NCBI RefSeq assembly: GCF_014490725.1
Contig: NZ_JACOQL010000003.1
Location: 186,001 to 250,000, forward strand
Direction: 5' to 3'
Length of the DNA: 64,000 bases
DNA from: Paracoccus amoyensis
GTDB taxonomy: Bacteria > Pseudomonadota > Alphaproteobacteria > Rhodobacterales > Rhodobacteraceae
Part shown: piece after piece, positions 57,604 through 64,000 of the stretch
Layout of the letters: each line of letters opens with the position of its first letter
Numbering within the stretch: the stretch's first letter is position 1
Program-made: the position numbers and the translations under genes
The notes under the pieces: model-generated
The model's database searches: none
What the model saw: the letters and a program-made list of their open reading frames with translations, nothing else
Told to the model about the DNA's origin: nothing

Positions 57604-58745
57604 CAGACCTCTCGTTGCAGAAGCGCAAGAAAAAATCCGTCGCTTGCTTCCAGTGGCGTCCAATGATGGCGGGCCACCTGTTCAAACGGGGTTTCTGCCA
57701 GAAAAGCATCAATCTGATCGTCGTTCTCTTCACTAAAAAGAGAACAGGTCATATAGGCAAGATAGCCGCCCGGGCCGACGAAGCTCAGGGCGTTTCGCAA
57801 AATATCATGCTGCGTTTTCAACAGGTCATCCAGCGTGCCCGGTGCCATTCGCCATTTCGCATCCGGCGTGCGGCGCCACGTTCCAGACCCCGAGCAAGGC
57901 ACGTCGGCAATCACCAGATCGAACGGACCGCCAACCTTATTCATCAGCTGCACGCGGGCGCCTGCACGTTTTGCTCGAGCGGGCAAATCGGCCATTCTTG
58001 CCGGATCGGCATCATGTGCCGTCAAACTCAGCCTGTCCGCCATGCCAGCAATTGCCAGCACTTTTCCCCCGCCACCCGCGCAATAATCCAGAACACGCAT
58101 GCCGGGTCGTACGGGCAAGGCTGCGCAGGCAAGCTGTGGCGACAAATCCTGCAGCTCGACCAACCCGTCCTTATAAGCGTCGGACTGCGCCAGCTTGCGT
58201 TCATTGCTGACGACTTTCAGTGCCGTCGGGTGCCGGTCGTCTGCTTCAACTTCAATGCCGTCCCCGGCGAGTGCGGAGATGGCTTTGTCGGGGTTGCCGC
58301 GCAAGGAATTTACGCGAAGCCAGACCGGGGCGCGTTGCCGCATCGCATCTGCGACCGCTTCCGCCTGATCACCAAGCGACCGCCGCCAATAAGGCATGGC
58401 CCAATCTGGTAAATCGACCACATCGCCACCAGCAGCCATCATTTCAGCATCGGATAACGGGCCGGGTGCATAGCCCTGCCCGGTAAAAACCTGAGCCGGA
58501 TCGTGGCCGTCAGCGCGCAACGCACCGATCATCAGCCCGCGCCCCGTCAGCGAACCGCCCATGGCCGCCAGACTGTTGCGGCGGCGCAAGGCGTCAAAAA
58601 CCAGATCGCGGACAGCCGCCCGATCACCCGATCCGGCAAAGCGGCTGGTGCGCGACCAGCGCAGCAAGGCCTGCTCGGCGGGTTGGCCGCCCAGTATCTG
58701 GTCCAGAACCTCGATAGCGGCAGCGATCCGGGCAGAGGGTGTCAT
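57603..58745 (-). CDS. rRNA m5C methyltransferase (RsmB/Sun-like)
   Basis: A 380-residue S-adenosylmethionine-dependent RNA m5C methyltransferase. An NusB-like helical N-terminus leads into a Rossmann domain with the SAM loop DYCAGGGGK; the two catalytic cysteines are in DVPCSGSGTWRR and AYMTCSLFSEEN. It probably modifies 16S rRNA C967, but target assignment is by family. Its stop overlaps the cckA start, so they are coupled. Confidence 0.87.
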   Translation of the reverse strand: MTPSARIAAAIEVLDQILGGQPAEQALLRWSRTSRFAGSGDRAAVRDLVFDALRRRNSLAAMGGSLTGRGLMIGALRADGHDPAQVFTGQGYAPGPLSDAEMMAAGGDVVDLPDWAMPYWRRSLGDQAEAVADAMRQRAPVWLRVNSLRGNPDKAISALAGDGIEVEADDRHPTALKVVSNERKLAQSDAYKDGLVELQDLSPQLACAALPVRPGMRVLDYCAGGGGKVLAIAGMADRLSLTAHDADPARMADLPARAKRAGARVQLMNKVGGPFDLVIADVPCSGSGTWRRTPDAKWRMAPGTLDDLLKTQHDILRNALSFVGPGGYLAYMTCSLFSEENDDQIDAFLAETPFEQVARHHWTPLEASDGFFLALLQREV

Positions 58746-58748
58746 GCC

Positions 58749-59918
58749 CTAAATATCGCGCTGCAACAGATCGCGGGTAAAGACCTTGTCGGCCACATCC
58801 TCGATATCCGCGTTCAGGCGATTTGCGATGATGATGTCGGATTGCGCCTTGAACTGGTGCAGATCGCGCACAACCGGTGAATGAAAGAAATCCTCGGCAT
58901 CCAGCGCGGGTTCGTAAACAACGCATTGGATGCCCTTGGCCTTGATCCGCTTCATGATGCCCTGAATGGCGCTGTCACGGAAGTTGTCCGAACCTTCTTT
59001 CATCACCAGACGATAAACGCCCACGGTTTCGGGCGAGCGCGCAATGATCTGCTCGGAAATGAAGTCCTTGCGCGTACGGTTTGATTCCACGATGGCCGCA
59101 ATCAGGTTCTGCGGCACCGAGGAATAATTCGCCAGAAGCTGCTTGGTATCCTTGGGCAGGCAATAACCGCCATACCCAAAGGACGGGTTGTTATAGAAAT
59201 CACCGATCCGCGGATCGTGACTGACGCCTTCGATGATGGCACGCGGATCGAGATTGTTGGTCAGTGCATAGCTGTCCAATTCGTTGAAATAGGCGACACG
59301 CATGGCAAGGAAGGTGTTGGCGAACAGCTTGATCGCCTCGGCTTCGGTCGAGTCGGTAAACAGGATCGGGACGTTCTTGTCCTCGGAGCCCTGCTTCAAC
59401 AACTCGGCAAAATGGCGGGCCTTTTCGCTTTGACCGCCGACAATAATCCGGCTGGGATGCAGATTGTCATAAAGCGCCTTACCCTCGCGCAGAAATTCGG
59501 GCGAAAAAACGATCCCTTCATAGCCGAACTTATCGCGCATGCGGCGCGTGAAGCCGACCGGAACGGTGGATTTCACGACGATCATGGCGTCGGGTGCATG
59601 CTGACGGGCGCTTGAAATGACCGTTTCGACCGATTTGGTGTCAAAACCGTTGGTCTTGGCGTCATAGTTCGTCGGCGTGGCGACAATCACATAATCCGCA
59701 CCAGTCAATGCTTCAGCAGCGTCCGTCGTCGCTGTCAGATCAAGCTCACGTTCGACAAAGAACCGAGCGATGTCGGCATCCTCGATCGGACTTTTACGGG
59801 CATTCACCGCATCGACCCGCTCTTTCACGATGTCCAGTGCAACGACCGGCCAATGCTGCGCCAGCAGAACGGCGTTCGACAAACCGACATAACCCAAACC
59901 AACAACTGCAACTCTCAT
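58749..59918 (-). CDS. ugd: UDP-glucose 6-dehydrogenase (Ugd)
   Basis: A 389-residue short-form nucleotide-sugar dehydrogenase that oxidises UDP-glucose to UDP-glucuronate with two NAD. The N-terminal NAD site is [16 protein letters not shown], the catalytic Cys lies in [11 protein letters not shown], and [10 protein letters not shown] and [17 protein letters not shown] are family elements. ATG 59918 has GGAG upstream; GTG 59927 is three codons earlier. It supplies glucuronate for exopolysaccharide or LPS; no glycosyltransferases are adjacent in the window. Confidence 0.93.
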   Translation of the reverse strand: MRVAVVGLGYVGLSNAVLLAQHWPVVALDIVKERVDAVNARKSPIEDADIARFFVERELDLTATTDAAEALTGADYVIVATPTNYDAKTNGFDTKSVETVISSARQHAPDAMIVVKSTVPVGFTRRMRDKFGYEGIVFSPEFLREGKALYDNLHPSRIIVGGQSEKARHFAELLKQGSEDKNVPILFTDSTEAEAIKLFANTFLAMRVAYFNELDSYALTNNLDPRAIIEGVSHDPRIGDFYNNPSFGYGGYCLPKDTKQLLANYSSVPQNLIAAIVESNRTRKDFISEQIIARSPETVGVYRLVMKEGSDNFRDSAIQGIMKRIKAKGIQCVVYEPALDAEDFFHSPVVRDLHQFKAQSDIIIANRLNADIEDVADKVFTRDLLQRDI

Positions 59919-60071
59919 TCCCGGCACTCCATCTGGAACCTTGCGCTACTTAGTCAGCGCTTGCGGCAAAGTCCACGGATGGTCTGACGTCCGCGCGAAT
60001 CCCCGCCGTGGCAGAGCGAACCCCATGTACCCTTTCGGTCATTTGATCACACATTTTCTCCAGCCAAGCGT

Positions 60072-60713
60072 TCACAGATAGTTTCGGGCGACGGCAAGGG
60101 CGACAGCCTGCGTTCGCGTCTTGGCTCCCAGCTTGCTGCACGCCTTGATCGCACGCTGCTTTACGGTTGATTCAGACACGTCCAGATAATCAGCCGTTTC
60201 GGATTGTCCCATTCCGTCACGAAAACAGCGCAACACATCCAGTTCAGCGACGGTCAGCGAGGCCCGGTTCAGCACAAGGTCCGTCCACAGATTGAACTTG
60301 GTCGCCGCGGTCGCGATCTCTTGATCGGTGAATTCGCGATCAGGGTGCGATAAGGTTAAAAATGAACGCTTTCCAGCCACTTTACGCGAAATCGCCATTC
60401 CGTAATTCAGCTTGTAGCGGCGCGCGTGGCGCATCACGCCACGCACATCCGGTATGCGAACTTCTGACCAGCGCACGGCACCATCATTGGTGATGGTCCA
60501 GACGGCAATCGGGTCACCGAAGAAGTAATTGCGTTCTTCGTAAACGGCACGCCACGCTTCGGGATATGCGTTAAACAGGTGTTCTGGCCCACGATAGGTC
60601 AGGTTAAATCCCATGATCCAACCCGATGGCGCTAACTGGTGCAACGCGGTGATTTCATCATCAAAGTTTGGAATCAGATCCTTCAACACGCCATCTTTCC
60701 CTGCTGTGTTCAC
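60072..60713 (-). CDS. LuxR-family acyl-homoserine-lactone-responsive regulator
   Basis: A 213-residue two-domain regulator. The N-terminal autoinducer-binding domain has aromatic and acidic ligand residues (NAYPEAWRAVYEERNYFFGDPIAVW). The C-terminal LuxR helix-turn-helix starts LTVAELDVLRCF and includes SESTVKQRAIKACSKLGAK. It is divergent from the small ORF and luxI. The GTG at 60713 is the listed start, but GTG 60689 has a better AGGGAAAG site and may be the true start, shortening the protein by eight residues. Confidence 0.9.
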   Translation of the reverse strand: MNTAGKDGVLKDLIPNFDDEITALHQLAPSGWIMGFNLTYRGPEHLFNAYPEAWRAVYEERNYFFGDPIAVWTITNDGAVRWSEVRIPDVRGVMRHARRYKLNYGMAISRKVAGKRSFLTLSHPDREFTDQEIATAATKFNLWTDLVLNRASLTVAELDVLRCFRDGMGQSETADYLDVSESTVKQRAIKACSKLGAKTRTQAVALAVARNYL

Positions 60714-60829
60714 GTCAGCGTCAAGTTATGTCTTTTCGGACATACTAGAAAGGCAGTTTAGCGACTTTTTGCAAGACAATCACTCAAATCGGTCATTTAT
60801 TAGATGTGTTCAAAATGGGAGTACCCTCG
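60714..60829. promoter_or_regulatory. Divergent luxR / luxI-side promoter region
   Basis: This 116-base AT-richer gap must hold both promoters. CTAGAAAGGCAGTTTAG near 60745 is an imperfect dyad that might act as a lux box, but it does not match a recognised consensus closely, so I make no firm call. Confidence 0.4.
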
Positions 60830-61039
60830 ATGGTGAGCGGAATAAGAGAACCTCGCTTGGCAACTGCCGAGTTTAGTCGCGACATGGTTGAGACCATGCT
60901 GACCTACTTCGACCAATACGCGGAAGACGGCGTTTTGACGATTGAAGTGACCCAATGGGGCCTTTGGCTACCCAATCCTGAAACCGCGGGACGACAATTT
61001 CTGGGCCTCGCCCGGCTTCCCGAATATGTTAAACAATAG
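60830..61039 (+). CDS. Small ORF between luxR and luxI, unknown function
   Basis: A 69-residue acidic-leaning frame (MVSGIREPRLATAEFSRDMV, TYFDQYAEDGVLTIEV, LPEYVKQ) with GGGAG eight bases before ATG 60830. It ends ten bases before the luxI start, whose ribosome-binding site follows its stop. I recognise no family, and it lacks signal or membrane segments. Genes in this slot in other bacteria include small regulators such as RsaL, but this does not resemble one. A role in tuning luxI is possible by position only. Confidence 0.6.
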   Translation: MVSGIREPRLATAEFSRDMVETMLTYFDQYAEDGVLTIEVTQWGLWLPNPETAGRQFLGLARLPEYVKQ

Positions 61040-61049
61040 GAGCTTTAAA

Positions 61050-61715
61050 ATGACCTCCATCCAGCGTGATGACGTTACGGTCGAAGTCGTTGTGCTTCCC
61101 CGCGACATGCACCGTTTCGACCTGATCACCTCATTTTTGCGCTTTAGAAAGCAGATCTTCGTGGACCGCATGGCTTGGCCGCTGCACCACGCTGAGGGGA
61201 TCGAATTCGAACAGTACGATACCTTTGATACCGCCTATGTCGTCGCCCATCACGATGGCGAAATTGTGGGTGGTGCAAGATTGAAGCGCACGGACAAGGA
61301 ATATGGCAATGGCGCGATTGTCTATTCCTATATGATCCGCGACGCCCATCTGGGACTGCTGCCGGGCATGCCGCACAATCTGTGCACCGACACGCCGCCG
61401 GTTGACGCAAAAAGCTGGGAACTGACCCGCTTTGCCGCGCAACCCGTGCCCGGATTGGCCGAGCGTATCCTGGAAGCCGCCAACGCTTATCTGTTCACGC
61501 TGGGCGCAGACCAATGCCTGTTTCTGGGTCCGCCTGCATTCCTGCGGATGGCCACGAAGCTGGGCTGGCAGCCCGAACCGATGGGCGATATCGTCAAGAA
61601 TGACGACGGTCGCTTTCTGGCCTTTTCCTGTGCAGTGCTGGCACCTGAAAGCCGTCACGGCGTCACCGTTTTTCCTGCTGCGGCGCATCACGACGCCCGG
61701 CCATATGCACATTAA
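61050..61715 (+). CDS. Acyl-homoserine-lactone synthase (LuxI family)
   Basis: A 221-residue autoinducer synthase that joins an acyl chain from acyl-ACP to S-adenosylmethionine. Family residues are visible: LRFRKQIFVDRMAW (Arg, Phe, Trp), EFEQYDTFDTAYVV with the acidic pair, GGARLKRT and ELTRFA. AGGAG precedes ATG 61050. The signal's chain length cannot be read from sequence. It is the partner of the divergent LuxR gene. Confidence 0.95.
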   Translation: MTSIQRDDVTVEVVVLPRDMHRFDLITSFLRFRKQIFVDRMAWPLHHAEGIEFEQYDTFDTAYVVAHHDGEIVGGARLKRTDKEYGNGAIVYSYMIRDAHLGLLPGMPHNLCTDTPPVDAKSWELTRFAAQPVPGLAERILEAANAYLFTLGADQCLFLGPPAFLRMATKLGWQPEPMGDIVKNDDGRFLAFSCAVLAPESRHGVTVFPAAAHHDARPYAH

Positions 61716-61774
61716 GCTGATACAGTTTTACATGTGAAGAACGGCCAGCCTGCGGCGTGGCCGATCTTCGCGTC

Positions 61775-62542
61775 TTAAACGAACTGCTCTCGAAGAAGTC
61801 TTTCTTCCAGTCCATGCCCGCTGTCGAACAGCAGGCGATGGCGGACATCCTGTGCGCTGCTGATTTCCACCCTGGTCACATGCCGGACCGAGCGTGAATC
61901 CGCATCGGCCATGACCGGTCTGCGTTCAGGGTTCAGAACCTCGATGACGACATTCGCAGCTTTGGGCAGCAAAGCGCCACGCCAACGGCGCGGACGAAAC
62001 GGCGCGATCGCGGTCAGGGCCAACACCTCGGACCGGATCGGCAGAATCGGGCCATGCGCAGAGTAATTGTAAGCGGTTGACCCAGCCGGCGTCGACACAA
62101 GGACGCCATCGCAGACCAGTTCCTCCATCCGCATCTTGCCATCGACATGAACGCGCAGCTTGGCCGCCTGCGGGCCTTCACGCAGCAAGCTGACCTCATT
62201 GATTGCCAGCGCCCCCTGAACCGTTCCATCGGCGCGGGTTGCACGCATTTGCAGCGGATTGATGACGGTTTCTTCGGCAATGGCCAGCCGATCAGGCAGG
62301 TTATCTTCGGAATAAGCATTCATCAGAAAGCCAACCGTTCCGCGATTCATCCCGTAAACCGGTAAATCGTGCCCCTGCCCCTGCATCGCATGCAGGGTTT
62401 GCAACATGAATCCGTCACCCCCAAGGGCTACGACAATCCCGGCCTCTGCCAGCGGAACATGACCGTATCGCTTCACCATGACGGACAACGCCTGTTGGGC
62501 ATGATCTGCCTGACTTGCGGTGAAATGAACCCGTGGCGACAT
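61775..62542 (-). CDS. nadK: NAD kinase
   Basis: A 255-residue NAD kinase that makes NADP with ATP. It contains the family GGDG catalytic motif (VVALGGDGFMLQTL), GMNRGTVGFLMN, and GVLVSTPAGSTAYNYSAHGP. The ATG at 62542 follows GGGAGG. A far longer frame (to 62941) overlaps the divergent glyA and is rejected. Confidence 0.95.
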   Translation of the reverse strand: MSPRVHFTASQADHAQQALSVMVKRYGHVPLAEAGIVVALGGDGFMLQTLHAMQGQGHDLPVYGMNRGTVGFLMNAYSEDNLPDRLAIAEETVINPLQMRATRADGTVQGALAINEVSLLREGPQAAKLRVHVDGKMRMEELVCDGVLVSTPAGSTAYNYSAHGPILPIRSEVLALTAIAPFRPRRWRGALLPKAANVVIEVLNPERRPVMADADSRSVRHVTRVEISSAQDVRHRLLFDSGHGLEERLLREQFV

Positions 62543-62713
62543 CGTCAACCAACCTCCCTTGACCGGGGCAGCATCGGATGCAGGCCGCTTGAACGCAAGC
62601 CCCGTCGCGCCGCAGCCGCGTGCGGTCGCTTTTGACACTTTCCGCTTATTCGACCTTGGGTTAAGAGAACGCAGCGAAACCGCCCCTTGGCCTGACGAAA
62701 GGACGCGAGACCG

Positions 62714-64000
62714 ATGACCTCTTCCACCACAGATACCGGCTTCTTTACCGAGACGATTGATAGCCGCGATCCCGAAATCGCCCGCGCGATCAAGCTGGAG
62801 CTTGGCCGTCAACGCGACGAAATCGAGTTGATCGCATCCGAAAACATTGTCTCGAAGGCCGTTCTGGAGGCACAAGGCTCGGTCCTGACGAACAAATACG
62901 CCGAAGGTTATCCGGGCAAACGCTATTATGGCGGCTGCCAATATGTCGATATCGTCGAAAATCTGGCGATCGAGCGGGCGAAGGAACTGTTCGATTGCGG
63001 TTTTGCCAACGTGCAGCCGAATTCGGGCTCGCAGATGAACCAGGCGGTGTTTCTGGCGCTGCTGCAGCCGGGCGACACCTTCATGGGGCTGGACCTGAAT
63101 TCAGGCGGTCACCTGACCCATGGCAGCCCGGTCAACATGTCGGGCAAATGGTTCAACGTCGTCAGCTATGGCGTGCGTCAGCAGGATCAACTGCTGGATA
63201 TGGAAGATATCCGCGCCAAGGCGTTGGAACATAAGCCAAAGCTGATCGTCGCAGGTGGCACCGCCTATAGCCGTGTCTGGGACTGGGCTGCATTCCGCAA
63301 GATCGCGGATGAGGTGGGCGCCTATCTGATGGTCGACATGGCCCATATCGCGGGTCTTGTTGCAGGTGGCCAGCATCCCTCGCCCCTGCCGCATGCCCAT
63401 GTCGTCACCACCACCACCCATAAATCGCTGCGCGGCCCGCGCGGCGGCATGGTGCTGACAAATGACGCGGATATCGCGAAAAAGATCAACAGTGCTGTGT
63501 TCCCCGGTTTGCAGGGTGGCCCGCTGATGCATGTGATCGCAGCCAAGGCCGTCGCCTTCAAAGAGGCGCTGGACCCATCCTTCAACGATTACGCCGCACA
63601 GGTCGTCGCAAACGCCCGCGCCATGGCGGACGAGCTGATGAAAGGTGGCATCGACATCGTGTCGGGCGGCACCGACAACCATCTGTGTCTTGCCGATCTG
63701 CGACCCAAAGGCGTGACCGGAAAGGCGACCGAGGCCGCCCTTGGCCGTGCCCATATCACCTGCAACAAGAACGGCGTTCCGTTCGACCCGGAAAAGCCCT
63801 TTGTCACCTCGGGCATCCGTCTGGGTGCCCCTGCTGGTACGACGCGCGGCTTCAAGGAAGAAGAGTTCCGCCAGATCGCCCGCTGGATCGTCGAAGTTGT
63901 CGATGGACTTGCCAAGAACGGTGAAGACGGCAACGCCGAAGTCGAGGAAAAGGTGAAAGCCGAAGTGGCCCAGCTTTGCGCCCGCTTCCCGCTTTATGCC
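62714..64000 (+). CDS. glyA: Serine hydroxymethyltransferase, 3' end outside window
   Basis: The first 429 codons of a PLP enzyme that converts serine and tetrahydrofolate to glycine and methylene-THF. The start is [12 protein letters not shown] after a weak [42 protein letters not shown] (PLP lysine) and the later [17 protein letters not shown] are all present. The frame is open at base 64000, and a stop should lie only a few codons outside. It is divergent from nadK over a 171-base gap. Confidence 0.97.
   Translation, partial: MTSSTTDTGFFTETIDSRDPEIARAIKLELGRQRDEIELIASENIVSKAVLEAQGSVLTNKYAEGYPGKRYYGGCQYVDIVENLAIERAKELFDCGFANVQPNSGSQMNQAVFLALLQPGDTFMGLDLNSGGHLTHGSPVNMSGKWFNVVSYGVRQQDQLLDMEDIRAKALEHKPKLIVAGGTAYSRVWDWAAFRKIADEVGAYLMVDMAHIAGLVAGGQHPSPLPHAHVVTTTTHKSLRGPRGGMVLTNDADIAKKINSAVFPGLQGGPLMHVIAAKAVAFKEALDPSFNDYAAQVVANARAMADELMKGGIDIVSGGTDNHLCLADLRPKGVTGKATEAALGRAHITCNKNGVPFDPEKPFVTSGIRLGAPAGTTRGFKEEEFRQIARWIVEVVDGLAKNGEDGNAEVEEKVKAEVAQLCARFPLYA

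Noticed and set aside
60745..60762. Possible lux box near the luxI side
   Set aside because: The dyad is imperfect and not close to a known consensus, so it is mentioned only within the promoter region.
62543..62713. Possible riboswitch before glyA
   Set aside because: I checked for glycine or folate-type motifs and could not fit a known consensus.
61775..62941. 388-residue reading of nadK
   Set aside because: The extra N-terminus overlaps the divergent glyA and lacks any match; the start at 62542 has a ribosome-binding site.

Overview
The window is a GC-rich, densely packed piece of an alphaproteobacterial chromosome, most likely Rhodobacterales (Paracoccus or a close relative). Supporting signs are a C4-type 5-aminolevulinate synthase (hemA), a CckA-type hybrid kinase, an HdaA-like DnaA paralogue, a short prolyl-tRNA synthetase without the editing insertion, a GTTC-N7-GTTC LexA box before recA, and several small exported families I associate with Rhodobacteraceae. 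The assignment rests on gene content and protein resemblance read by eye, not on a database search.

Layout. 1-9.9 kb: 3' end of groEL, a CDF transporter, then a leftward group (PerM-like transporter, hda, ppk, ppx, GFA protein), then proS and a DUF2937 gene. 10-15.7 kb: a branched-chain-amino-acid-type ABC operon (binding protein with a one-base frameshift, livG, livF, a small exported protein, livH, livM). 15.7-24.3 kb: CAP-domain lipoprotein, guaA, a decayed MerR fragment, DUF72 protein, an ABM-GNAT fusion, pepF, GNAT, a REP-like element, M19 dipeptidase, rbsD and an entericidin too short for ordinary ORF calling. 24.4-31.5 kb: gntP-type permease, two small ORFs, a repeat/transposase scar, lepA, DMT permease, copper-chaperone-like protein, sirtuin. 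31.5-36.2 kb: cobalamin riboswitch followed by btuB-btuF-btuC-btuD, meeting an orphan ParA tail to tail. 36.9-45.2 kb: ABM protein, second M19 dipeptidase, RodZ-like protein, hemA divergent from an M20 peptidase, lytic transglycosylase, gatB. 45.2-53.5 kb: a multiply frameshifted gene, membrane and DUF4177 proteins, a YafJ-type glutamine amidotransferase, DUF1330, alaS, a serine hydrolase and fdhA. 53.5-64 kb: recA with an SOS box, an IS5-family scar, cckA, rsmB-like methyltransferase, ugd, a luxR/small ORF/luxI quorum-sensing locus, nadK and the 5' part of glyA.

Most of the window is core housekeeping. The parts worth a second look are the quorum-sensing locus with an uncharacterised 69-residue ORF placed just before luxI, the exported cysteine-containing protein embedded in the liv operon, the ABM-GNAT fusion with a Cys/His-rich N-terminus, three 11-bp GTACAC iterons beside what looks like a truncated RAYT transposase, and several genes interrupted by one-base shifts. 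I found no CRISPR array, prophage, tRNA or rRNA gene. I see no convincing case for an entirely new system; the luxR-luxI small ORF is the best candidate for undescribed biology.
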